64,000 bases of DNA from Diabrotica undecimpunctata (taxonomy: Eukaryota; Arthropoda; Insecta; Coleoptera; Chrysomelidae): NCBI RefSeq assembly GCF_040954645.1, contig NC_092803.1, positions 122,655,961-122,719,960 of the forward strand, read 5' to 3'. This document shows positions 36,901 through 44,699 of the stretch, one piece after another (within the stretch, counting starts at the first letter, position 1; every line of letters starts with the position of its first letter). Below the pieces are notes generated by a model. It saw nothing but the letters and a program-made list of their open reading frames with translations, did not search any database and was not told the origin of the DNA. A program made the position numbers and the translations under genes.

Positions 36901-39225
36901 TGGAGTGATTACCTAGATTTTCACTAAGGCTCAGCCTTGGTTTCCATTGTATACTCCAGCCCCAATACATTCATCGGTTTTAGAGCCGTCTGTATACCAG
37001 TATTGATCTGCCATTATGAGATTCTTTTTATTCAACTCCAATTCGGGGCTTCATGGAAAGGTGCCGCTAAACGGCTTTACGAAATAAGATTTAGGTTGCA
37101 TTGCATCTGGTATCATTTCCTGCTCTTGGTGATTTTTTTATTATCTTTCCAGATTTGATCCCGTTATCATTTCGCCCTGCTTCTTGACGTCTTATCCACC
37201 TTCTGTATGCTTCTGTATGTAATGGAAGGTCAAGTATGACCTCCATGGTGGTGGTTGGGGTAGTCGACATTGATCCTGTTACGATTAAGCATGCTTGTTG
37301 TTGAAGCTTATTCAGCTTCTCTCTGGTGGTCTTTTGTTGGCATTTAAACCACCATACTAATGATCCATAGGTCACACTTCACAAATTCTTTAACATGTCC
37401 ATGGCTTTGTTGGATATTCTTTGCAGATGAGCATTCCATGTAAGCTGCTTATCTAGTATTACTCCTGGATATTTGACCTTGTTCGCCTCTTTGTTTCTCC
37501 ATACAGAGCAAGCATCCAGATGTTATCTAGACTCCGTCTTCTTATGAAACTGACTATTATTGTTTTGCTAGGATTGACAGAGTTTTTCCCTGTCTTACCC
37601 CCTAGTAAGGATATTTAATGTTATTCGAAATGCGATAGATAGCGGACTTTATACACACATTACTGTATTTTTCTCTTACCATAATTACTAGATCATTCCA
37701 CATAGACCTGTACTTCTACCCCTGTGCGCCAAGGAACGAGATCAGGTCACTCACCAGGAGTGACCACAGTAGAGACGAAAGCACTTCCCTCTATGGGCAT
37801 CCTTTAGCTGTTTTGGCCATAAGCTACTCTCCTTGTAGGTCTGTTAGAATCAGTTGATTTTCCAGCATCGCTTTGATCTAGTTGCATGTGGTGGTGAATA
37901 TCCCTTTTGATACTACTGCATCATAACGATAATTTGGTAGTGCATTATTAAATGCACCTTCTATATCTAGAAGGGCTGTTAACACAATCTCTCCAATATT
38001 AATGGAGTGAATGATATTCAGAACTATCTTGTCCAGTGTTTGTTTTGTTGATTTTTTCTGTATGTTTCCCAGTCCCCAATTCTTTGCCTTTATTCATACA
38101 CAAATACATACTCAATTTTAACCTTCAACTCTTACAGGTCTCGATATTTTAGACAAAAATTAAATCACAGATGAGGATGATTCATAATTAGTCCGGCTCA
38201 TTAAGCCAGATCATATTGGCTTTTCATGTTTAATCTTCATTATAGTAAATGCGTGCAACAATGCAGTTCTTTGTTGAAACAAATGCTTTGCCTTATTTTG
38301 TAAAATAATTAGACATAATCTGATACTTTTATTATTACTGTTGTTGTTTTTTAGGAACCAAGAGTAGTGTATGGTGGTGGAGCAGCAGAAATTGCCTGCA
38401 GTTTGGCAGTCGCGGCTCAAGCAGATCAACTAGCTTCCTTGGAACAGTACGCCTATCGTGCATTTGCTGAGGCTTTAGAAAGTATACCACTTGCTTTGGC
38501 TGATAACAGTGGACTGTCTGCCATCCATACATTAGGAGAAGTGAAGGTAAATGATTACAGTCTAATAATAAAATAAGTACAAGCTATAATGATCATATTG
38601 TGACGTGAGGTGGATGGAGATCATATGTGCTTATTTTAATATGTGTATTAAATATATTTACAATTATTAGATAAATTTTTAAACACTACATTATAAACGA
38701 TTTCAGTTCCAAATATGTTAGTCGTATTTGTCGTCGTAAAAAAATAAACATGCTTGAGAGTCGCGACTTCACTGACAAAATTTCAATATTCAAAATGACG
38801 GACCAAGAATATTAAAAATACTCTGAATTTTGTTTAAAATAAAATATTTTGTTTTATTTGCTTATCATCTCTATATTCAGAATTTACAAAAATCAATATT
38901 TTGTATGTATATTACAATAAGGTAGTTTTGCACTATCAATACCTTAAATTCACTATTTAAATTTTTAATTTTCCTATTATATTTATTATTAATATTAATG
39001 TTATCATTGCAATTTCAACTCTACATTTTATGATTTTAGGCTAAACAAGCAGCTACAGGAGATCCAGCTCTCGGTATCGATTGTATGAATACTGGAAACC
39101 TCAACATGAGAGAACAACATGTTATCGAATCACTCAGATCAAAGAGGCAACAATTTTTGTTGGCTACCCAGTTGGTTAAAATGATATTGAAAATTGATGA
39201 TGTACGCCAACCTGCATCGGGATAA
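18366..39225 (+). CDS. CCT5: CCT5, T-complex protein 1 subunit epsilon (complete, nine exons)
   Basis: Exons: 18366-18473, 18594-18684, 18742-18852, 20994-21328, 22113-22334, 27539-27646, 35847-36116, 38355-38546, 39040-39225. All junctions are GT-AG and phases agree, giving 540 codons plus TAA, the usual length of the family. The product is one of eight subunits of the cytosolic TRiC/CCT ring that folds actin, tubulin and other proteins in an ATP-driven cycle. Visible group II chaperonin blocks: FDEYGRPF at the N-terminus (epsilon-specific), [37 protein letters not shown] (split by intron 3), [67 protein letters not shown] and a C-terminal ALGID. There are no stops or frameshifts, in contrast to the surrounding elements. 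Introns 3, 5, 6 and 7 carry the insertions listed separately. Confidence 0.98.
18853..19924. other. CCT5 intron 3, left part: no recognised element
   Basis: AT-rich intronic sequence without coding similarity. It leads into the transposase relic that starts near 19925. Confidence 0.4.
19925..20405 (+). pseudogene. IS630/Tc1-mariner-type DDE transposase relic in CCT5 intron 3
   Basis: The frame from 19925 reads [19 protein letters not shown] and, after a [18 protein letters not shown], the block around the DYH motif of DDE_3 transposases. The second catalytic Asp region is missing, apparently deleted near 20105. From 20139 the chain resumes with [19 protein letters not shown] (the third catalytic Glu lies in NPIE) and runs on to a stop at 20403-20405 after an acidic Asp/Ser tail. 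A TAG at about 20058 and a TGA at about 20249 confirm that it is dead. Such full C-termini with a DSDSE tail are common in insect copies. Confidence 0.75.
20406..20993. other. CCT5 intron 3, right part
   Basis: No gene or recognisable repeat. AT-rich, ending in the TTTTAG acceptor of exon 4. Confidence 0.4.
21329..22112. other. CCT5 intron 4
   Basis: 784 bp with one (TA)n tract and no other element visible. Confidence 0.6.
21880..21953. repeat. (TA)n microsatellite in CCT5 intron 4
   Basis: About 36 TA units with one TTA interruption. Confidence 0.95.
22690..24330 (+). pseudogene. Penelope-like retroelement: reverse transcriptase plus GIY-YIG endonuclease, degenerate
   Basis: In shifting frames the plus strand shows the order of a Penelope-like element. 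First comes the N-terminal [18 protein letters not shown] block (about 22790-22850; an 18-19-bp unit is duplicated here). Then [26 protein letters not shown], and a [10 protein letters not shown] stretch. Next [20 protein letters not shown] (about 23195-23260), and the decayed catalytic box WWIYVDIVF (about 23503-23530, where an Asp-Asp pair is expected). [17 protein letters not shown] follows. A GIY-YIG nuclease closes it: CIYRIPC...[19 protein letters not shown] near 23970-24056, then [16 protein letters not shown]. At least six stops or frame changes. It sits in CCT5 intron 5. Confidence 0.8.
24648..24658. repeat. Target-site duplication of the intron 5 RTE, left copy
   Basis: TTACGAAACTT, repeated exactly at 26937-26947. 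Confidence 0.85.
24659..26936 (-). pseudogene. 5'-truncated RTE-clade LINE in CCT5 intron 5
   Basis: The insertion is flanked by TTACGAAACTT on both sides and ends (3') in a short GATGAT tail, both usual for RTE. Frames in order: 26935-26330 (C-terminal half of the AP endonuclease with [18 protein letters not shown] and [10 protein letters not shown]), 26304-25849 (RT fingers with [14 protein letters not shown]), 25852-25310 (RT palm with [35 protein letters not shown], and [11 protein letters not shown] where the usual FADD is FADN), and 25119-24682 (C-terminal domain with [12 protein letters not shown] and GCPPTRW). The endonuclease N-terminus is absent because of 5' truncation. Several frameshifts and the FADN change mean the copy is inactive. 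Confidence 0.9.
26937..26947. repeat. Target-site duplication of the intron 5 RTE, right copy
   Basis: TTACGAAACTT, identical to 24648-24658. Confidence 0.85.
26948..27538. other. CCT5 intron 5, right end
   Basis: AT-rich intronic sequence with no recognised element, ending in the TTTGTTTAG acceptor. Confidence 0.5.
27930..28270. repeat. Degenerate ~120-bp tandem repeat, three copies
   Basis: The phrase GGATTTAACGAATAG (third copy GAATTTAACGAATAA) occurs at about 27974, 28094 and 28216. Each time it is preceded by CAGGG-CATGC or GGGACGTGC and a short A/T spacer and followed by a GATGA...AAAAAT-like stretch. The spacing is 120-122 bp, with copies perhaps 70-80% alike. It resembles a small satellite block in CCT5 intron 6. 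Confidence 0.65.
28271..28899. other. CCT5 intron 6 sequence without an assigned element
   Basis: Between 28270 and 28400 there are many short repeats of GACATGTGACATG/ATATTTTATGTGAAA type, which could be a decayed extension of the neighbouring tandem repeat. No coding signal. Confidence 0.4.
28900..31225 (-). pseudogene. RTE-clade LINE (BovB/CFDP2-type), decayed and lacking its 3' half
   Basis: Reading leftward on the minus strand: the endonuclease start near 30890-30790 ([22 protein letters not shown]), 30776-30588 ([31 protein letters not shown]), 30358-30164 and 30206-29943 (MNAQIGKE for the usual DxNAxxG, then [28 protein letters not shown] and [12 protein letters not shown]). Next is the linker 29847-29498, then the RT fingers and a palm segment whose catalytic box is DFKQAYDSI near 29000. 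Sequence homology ends there, before the second catalytic box, so the 3' half is missing although LINEs normally lose the 5' end. There are many stops. Genome pipelines often label such frames 'craniofacial development protein 2'. Confidence 0.7.
31226..31734. other. CCT5 intron 6, segment between two LINEs
   Basis: No recognisable coding or repeat feature. Confidence 0.4.
31735..31745. repeat. Putative target-site duplication of the intron 6 RTE, left copy
   Basis: AAAGTAATCAT, matched with one difference by AAAGTGATCAT at 35165-35175. It merges into the ATC tail, so its exact limit is uncertain. Confidence 0.5.
31746..35164 (-). pseudogene. Nearly full-length RTE-clade LINE in CCT5 intron 6
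   Basis: Three large frames follow each other on the minus strand. 34811-34140 carries the N-terminal extension and first endonuclease half ([39 protein letters not shown]). 34018-32660, open upstream to about 34160, carries [31 protein letters not shown] and the RT with [42 protein letters not shown] and [11 protein letters not shown]. 32507-31770, open upstream to about 32650, carries [21 protein letters not shown] and the C-terminal [12 protein letters not shown] and [10 protein letters not shown] blocks. Two single-base slips separate the frames. The 3' tail is (GAT)n. The catalytic Asp pair is intact. It is related to, but distinct from, the intron 5 copy. Confidence 0.9.
35165..35175. 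repeat. Putative target-site duplication of the intron 6 RTE, right copy
   Basis: AAAGTGATCAT, one difference from 31735-31745. Confidence 0.5.
35176..35846. other. CCT5 intron 6, right end
   Basis: AT-rich; no element recognised. Ends in a T-rich tract and the TTATAG acceptor of exon 7. Confidence 0.5.
36370..38060 (-). pseudogene. Decayed LINE with RNase H (LOA/I-type) in CCT5 intron 7
   Basis: Reading leftward on the minus strand from about 38040: a [19 protein letters not shown] stretch followed by [13 protein letters not shown] (RT catalytic box A), then KTAKGCP and [12 protein letters not shown] (the GCPQGGVLSPLLW region), and [11 protein letters not shown]. The frame 37375-37091 has [39 protein letters not shown] and [10 protein letters not shown], the linker that precedes RNase H. 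At about 36520-36400 comes the C-terminal [18 protein letters not shown] finger. The order and the RGCPQGG-like style point to the LOA or I groups. Multiple stops throughout. Confidence 0.7.
38061..38354. other. CCT5 intron 7, right end
   Basis: Short AT-rich remainder before the TTTTTTAG acceptor of exon 8; no feature seen. Confidence 0.5.
38547..39039. other. CCT5 intron 8
   Basis: 493 bp of AT-rich intron without recognisable elements. Confidence 0.7.
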
Positions 39226-39724
39226 AATAGCACTTATTTTTATACTACCGGCGTTAATTTCTAATTCTCACTAATAATGACTTTTATAAGTTGATCTGCG
39301 TAATGCTTCTTTGTTCTTATAATCACTGAAAGTATTAATATAATTTATAGAAATACCTTGTTTTATTTAACGCATTACCTGCCATTGTTGCTTACATGCT
39401 CCACCATACTTTTTATTTTTTTTTGTACAAGTAAAAAATCTTACTAAGATATATTTATGTTTTTGTGAATCGCAATGCTAAATATAACTACAAAACAATT
39501 ACATATTTTGTATAAATAACTAAAATTTTGTTTACTTGAAAATTGCCAACTTTTCTTTCTTTTCGAGCGAGATGTTTTTATTATTACATTCTTAAAAGAC
39601 TTTTATCGTACGATCGAGGATCGTACGATATAAGTTTTTTGACGAGGATACTTATATTTCTTTGATTATAATTGTTCTTTGTAGATGATGCGATAATTCT
39701 GAGGGTACCTTGATAAGTAGACAT
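39226..39724. other. CCT5 3' flank
   Basis: Presumed 3' UTR and downstream DNA. No canonical AATAAA is obvious in the first 300 bp; AATATAATTTATAG near 39340 or an ATAAATAA near 39512 could serve. A perfect inverted repeat ATCGTACGATCGAGGATCGTACGAT-like hairpin (arms ATCGTACGAT) lies at about 39607-39630. Confidence 0.4.
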
Positions 39725-39985
39725 TATTATGTAGAACAGCGAAAAGGTACAACAGTGCTGAAAAACGGCTAATGAAAGTAAAACAACCTTTTGTAATATC
39801 TCGATACAATTCCTACATGAGAGGTGTCGTTATACACGATAATGGTGTAGCTAATTACAGGATTGGTATAAAAGGGAAAAGTGGTGGCCTTTATTTACAA
39901 ATACTGTTCTTAGTAAACTCGTGGAAATTATATAACATCGTAAACAACACAAAGATATTTGTTATAATTCAATCCAAATAGATTT
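39725..39985 (+). pseudogene. piggyBac transposase fragment
   Basis: The plus-strand frame reads a TAKRYNSAEKRL lead, then KVKQPFVISRYNSYMRGV and ANYRIGIKGKS...VNSWKLY. This is the C-terminal third of a piggyBac transposase: the block normally has P..I..YN..MGGVD, and here the GGVD (with the third catalytic Asp) is RGVV. The stop is at 39979-39981. Possible further C-terminal remnants in other frames run on to about 40240 (for example a CKTRHMFFDF stretch). It is unrelated to the other piggyBac relic at 52243 except by superfamily. Confidence 0.65.
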
Positions 39986-40924
39986 AAAAAAAATGTGGCA
40001 TTAAGCTTGCTGAAGATGAATTTCACCAGTGCTTCAGCTTCATTTTCTAGTAACATACCAACAGATACTGGTTGGAACCAATCAAGTCATTTAATATTTG
40101 AGCAGCCTACAATAAGATGCATATTGGTCAGAGAGTATATATCAGGCGTATAAATGCAAAACCCGTCACATGTTTTTCGATTTTGAGATGTATATGTCAT
40201 TCTAGCCGTAATATATAGGTCTACCAGTTGCTGTATCATTTTAATATAAAAGTCGACATCTTCCATGAAATATTCTGAATAAGAATAGAGTTGGATGTAC
40301 CACGTGGCTAAGGCGCATGTCTGACCAAAAGAAGGGATGGTTTAATAGTTAATGTATGTAGACAAGATTTTATGGACATTTTATGTGAAAAAAGACAGAA
40401 TTTTAAATATTACCAAGAGGTTCAAAGAATGTAATGACATGCTCCAATAACGTCGTGGAGGAGAACTAGAGGAACAAATAATAAACAAGCAGCTTATAAA
40501 AATTTAGAGGAGTTTCTAAAGTTTTGTGTCAAAGATTTTATTTACTAGCAGAGCTAATCATACGAAAGCTCTGGAGAATGTTTAATAACTGTAGAGAAGA
40601 GAATAAATCTCTTTGTACCACTTCTTATTTTAGTTTAGAAATGACAAAATTGTAGATAACAATTTGTAGAACTTTTATTTAAGATACAAACTGACTACAA
40701 TACAAAACATAAGACTACTTGAGACGAAGGTCATAGAGGGAATGAATAATAACCGGCTAATTTGCTGGCTAAATATTAATCGTGTCTCGTCAAAGTCCAG
40801 GACCGTCGCAGCGGTCTGCAAATACCTTACAACTAAATAAAAATAACATAATTACATATAGTTTACTTACTAAGCTAAGCTAACTAAGTTTATTACTAAG
40901 CAACCTGAAGGTTAGGGAAACGTT
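39986..40924. other. Transposon-derived or unassigned DNA
   Basis: Probably the remains of the piggyBac 3' end and of the 5' part of the DUF7869 copy that becomes recognisable at 40925. No frame can be assigned with confidence. Confidence 0.35.
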
Positions 40925-41564
40925 TTCAGATACATTTTTACGCGATATAATGTTGGTTTAAGTACCCCAAAAACTGACTCATGTTCAACGTGTCTTCAAT
41001 TTAAAGACAAACTAAAAATCGCCTAGATGCTGGCACAAAATATCAGATAATGGTTCATCAGCGTTTTCACAAAAGTTAAGCTAAATGTTTTTAGGAGCTG
41101 AGAAAAAACAAGAATATGCTGACGTAGTGACATTGAGCTTTGATTGCCAAGAAAAAGCTTAGTATGTACTCCTAAAAATGACAGACCAATCAGCCTTCTT
41201 TGATATGCAACTAAATTTCTACCATTTTGCGATAGATGAAAGTTCGAAGGGAATATTGAATCCATCTACAGTTATGTCGTATGTATGTGCAGAACTGGAT
41301 CATCAAAGGAGGCCTAACGAAATAGCGTCAGCACTATACCATAGCCTCACATTTGAATTTAGTAACAATGCAAAAACCGTTCGCCTCTCCTGTGATGGCT
41401 GTGGCGCTCAAAATAAGAACTCCATAGTCCACAGTAAATTTAAAATCAGGCATAAAGTTGAAATCTCTATTCCAGTTGTGGGATATTCGTACATTTTACC
41501 AGACAGACTTTTTGACCAAATTGAAAAAACTATTAAAATAACGCCTGAAGTTACGTGTCCTTAA
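40925..41564 (+). pseudogene. DUF7869-type transposon protein relic, second copy
   Basis: In broken frames: YNVGLSTPKTDSCSTCLQFK near 40950-41010, SFDCQEKA near 41140, and then an open frame at 41178-41564 with DQSAFFDMQLNFYHFAI, a DGCGAQNKN block (the counterpart of DNCGGQNRN in the copy at 10013) and VVGYSYILPDRLFDQIEK. The last block is typical of the family and normally continues further; here it stops at 41562-41564. Several stops before 41178 show that it is dead. No terminal inverted repeats were found around it. Confidence 0.7.
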
Positions 41565-41882
41565 CGATATTTTAAAATAATAAATAATTTTTTTATATGT
41601 TCCTGTATTATGACAAAAATCTGAATTATTTACTTTTATTTCACGTACTAATAGATCATTGTAAACAAATGTTTTATTACTTAACTTATTTATTCATTCC
41701 TTAGTCACTAATGAGTTAAAAGTGTAATTTAAGCTTTTATCCTACAGGAAAAGGTCCCACCCAACACAAAACGTTTTTTTGTGAGAACAGAACAACTATG
41801 AAACGTATTCGTATGCGTATTTCATTTATTATTTTTTTAACTCCTTTGTTATAAACAAAGTTTTGGTATCATGAATATTTAT
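41565..41882. other. Unassigned flank of the Gypsy element
   Basis: The place where the 3' LTR of the minus-strand Gypsy element would be expected, but after the first nine bases it does not match the 5' LTR. The 3' LTR is therefore lost or heavily diverged here. Confidence 0.4.
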
Positions 41883-42061
41883 CGTAACATTGCCCCCCTC
41901 TTAAAAGATGGTTCCTCCTGGAACCTTGTCGGGACTGAAACTGGAACGGTATGCTGGTATCGGCAACTGGACCCTCTTTTACAACTTCCAGTTGTATAAA
42001 AATGACAAGGGACGGTTTTCTCTCCGCACCAGTAACTATGCGGATTGCAATAAACTAACAC
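41879..42061 (-). pseudogene. CCCH zinc finger at the C-terminal end of the Gypsy polyprotein
   Basis: The frame contains CHFYTTGSCKRGSSCRYQH, an exact C-x7-C-x5-C-x3-H zinc finger of the RNA-binding type (as in tristetraprolin or U2AF35 proteins), followed by a short Pro/Val tail and a stop directly before the polypurine tract. The segment just upstream (VYCNPHSYW) matches the last strand of a macrodomain, so macrodomain and finger belong to one chain that is now broken by a frame change near 42070. Being the last coding segment before the LTR shows that it belongs to the element. Confidence 0.75.
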
Positions 42062-42539
42062 CTGGACTTCGGTGTTAGTCCTCCACCATACTTCGGATAA
42101 CCCTCCAATCTAATTGGCGTCACTCTAACTTTGGCATGGCTAACTTTTGCACGTCGGACTCTGGTACGTGCTCTCTCAATTGAAGTAAGGCTTCCCATAC
42201 ATCTCGGTAGGTAGGTTGGTCACGGGCAGTGTCTTTTGTTACCAGGTAGAAAAGGTAACGTGATGCATCTTGGAGTTTCAAGGCTTTCCCGGGAGCTGGC
42301 ACTTGGCATTGAAGTTCTGCAACTCGACCGAACTTTCTTCGAAATACGGATGCCAACCCTGTTGCGTCTTTGATACTGGCCGGGATGGTAAGGGCCAGCG
42401 AGTAGTCATCGGGAAGCGCGAGTAGATCTTGCTCGTCTTCAGTGGTAATACCATGTCTTGCTTTACCGGTACCTCCATAGGCACCCATGAATTCCTCAAA
42501 CGTAAAGTCAGACACATCTTGGACTTGGTTTACTTCCAC
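42062..42539 (-). pseudogene. OARD1-like ADP-ribose macrodomain in the Gypsy element
   Basis: The 139-codon frame 42539-42120 contains, in order, SLALTIPASIKDATGLA (counterpart of the first ADP-ribose loop), VFRRKFGRVAEL, SRYLFYLVTK (with the lysine equivalent to the catalytic Lys of OARD1), PTYRDVWEALLQLREH and KLAMPKLE. After a TGA, LDWRVIRSMVED continues in the same frame, which is the final helix of the fold. The Gly-rich second loop of active enzymes (IGCGLD-type) is shorter and not recognisable here. The frame is the same as that of the RNase H piece (42953-42753) and of the integrase start (PKSRIAEVLRQLHDGPSGG at about 42600-42660), so it was probably the tail of pol. Confidence 0.8.
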
Positions 42540-44173
42540 TTTTTCATCTACGTCGTTCCCGTTCCCGAATTCACTGAAGGGTTTTCTTTACACCAAAAGC
42601 CCTCCTGATGGACCGTCGTGTAACTGACGAAGTACTTCGGCTATTCTGCTCTTTGGGATCACCAACTGTCTTCTCTTCTCTGAACCGTCATTATCCGTCA
42701 TAGCCGTCATCTGGCTATCTGACCTTCTGGATTCTTAAACTGCATCAACCACTTAAGGGCGGCATGGTCGGTTCGGATTAAAACTTCCTTCCATAGGGTA
42801 TTGATAGAAATGCTCTACTGATTTCACTACTGCTAGAAGTTCTCTTCTCGTGACGCAATAATTCCGCTCAGGTTTTGAAAGAACTTTACTAAAATATCCA
42901 AGGATTCGTTCTTGTCCTCCTTGAATCTGAGACAGCACTCCTCCAATTCCCACATTACTTGCATCTGTATCTAAGATGAACTCTCCTTCTGGCAGCGGAT
43001 ACCCTAAAATTGGTGCTGTGATTAAATGCTTTTTTAAGGTCTCAAAGGCATTTTGGCAGTCTGTATCCTGCGGTAATCTCTTGCTTTCTCTGTAAGTCGC
43101 GTTAATGGCTTAGCGATATCTGCAAACTTCTTAATAAACCTCGGGTAGTAAGTACATAGTCCAAGAAAACTTCTCACTTGATGTTTGGCCGTTGGTACTG
43201 GCCATTCCTTAATGGAATCGATTTTTCCCTTATCCACGACCACTCCTTTACTGACTATATGACCCAGATAATTGACTTTACCTTGAAATAGCTGGCACCT
43301 CTTGGGGTTTAACATCAATTGGGCAGCTTTAAGTCGATTAAGAACGTTTTCTAAATTCTTCAGATGATCTTCAAATGTCTCCCCCAATACGATTATGCCA
43401 TCTAGGTAAACCAGGCATGTTTTCCAAGATAATCCTCTCAAAACATTTTCCATAAACCTCTCAAATGTCGCAGGAGCATTACAGAGTCCAAATGGCATAA
43501 CGTTGAATTGCCACAATCCAGATCCTGTGGTAAAGGCTGCCTTCTCTTTATCTACTGGGTCCATTTCTACCTGTCAGTATCCAGACTTCAAATCCAAAGT
43601 AGAAAACAAGTTACTTCCAGCCAATGTGTCCAATGTATCGTCGATCCGAGGCAGAGGATAACTATCTTTCTTGGTAACGTTGTTCAGCAAACGATAAACC
43701 ACACAGAACCTCGTCGTTCCGTCTTTCTTCTTAACCAGGACCACCGGAGAGATCCATGGGCTCGTAGAAGGTTCTATCACCCCGTCTTTCTTCATTTCCT
43801 GAACAATCGTTTCAGCTTCCTCTCTTTTCGCCTGTGGTAATCGTCGAGCTGTTTGTCGAATTGGCTTAGCATTACCAGTATCAATTTTATGCTTAACAAC
43901 GGTTGTTCTTCCCGACTTTCCTCCTTTCGGTACGAAAATATCACGATACTGCCGAAGAAATTCCCTTAATTTCCTTTTTTCCATCTGATTTAGAGACTGT
44001 CCAGCAACTGCAACCATTTGGTCGAATTTGTCGTTGGAATTATCAGATGTTGTCGCCTGACGGATTATAGATGTCACAGGTACACAAGTTCCTACTTTTG
44101 TCTCTTTCTTGATGGTCACTGGGTAGTCATTGACATTGATAAGTCTCACAGGAATTTCTTTATTCTTTCTCAC
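42540..44173 (-). pseudogene. Gypsy reverse transcriptase, RNase H remnant and integrase start
   Basis: Frame 44173-43574 carries the RT fingers ([50 protein letters not shown] with the first catalytic Asp) and ends in TGA where the family has Trp. 43564-43034 continues with FGLCNAPATFERFME and the active box YLDG, where YLDD is expected, so the second Asp is lost. Then LGHIVSKGVVVDKGKI and RSFLGLCTYYPRFI follow. 42953-42753 is the RNase H start (GIGGVLSQ, RELLAVVKSVEHFY), which breaks up at TDHAALKWLMQFKNPEGQIAR. Only the N-terminal LHDGPSGG zinc-binding lead of the integrase remains before a stop at about 42592. Confidence 0.9.
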
Positions 44174-44628
44174 ACAATTCCCTGTAGCCGCGCTACTATG
44201 ATCGTTTCGCTTCTCGCAAGCACGACTGTATCTTCTTTAATGGCTGCTTGCACAGTGTTGTCATCATGTGGATGAAGAAATACCTCCTCGTTGCCAACTT
44301 TGATTACCTTATTCTGAAAATCCAATTGGAATCCATGCATATTCATTACGTCCATTCCTAATATAACATCCTCTTTGATGTCAGCAACTATAACAGTATG
44401 GACGAATTTTTCTACTCCAATTCCCAATTGTACCTGGATTTCTCCATGAATGTTGGCATTTTCACCTGTAGCGGTCCGAAGTCGCAACCTCGTTGGTAAC
44501 AGTTTCTTACGGCTGTTTATAACTGTCGGGCGTATAATGGTTCTGGTCGCTCCGGTATCCACCAACAACGTATGTCTTTTACCATTTATTTCTCCATCTA
44601 CATATACACTATCTTCACGACATTTCAA
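44170..44628 (-). pseudogene. Gypsy aspartic protease segment
   Basis: The frame contains LLVDTGATRTIIRP (active-site Asp-Thr-Gly) and VILGMDVMNMHGF (the second ILG(M/L)D hallmark of retroviral-type proteases), followed by a linker to RT. It overlaps the RT frame by four bases in a different register, indicating another slip. The DTG triad is intact. Confidence 0.9.
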
Positions 44629-44699
44629 AGAAACTGTTAGTATGAGAGGGTCTTTGGAAAAGTTCCGGGTCGAAGCTGCCCCCCTAAGGCCGACCCGTT

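Noticed and set aside
42026..42539. Macrodomain as a captured host gene independent of the Gypsy element
   Set aside because: It lies between integrase start and polypurine tract, on the same strand and in the frame of RNase H, without introns or its own flanks, which favours membership in the element; not fully excluded.
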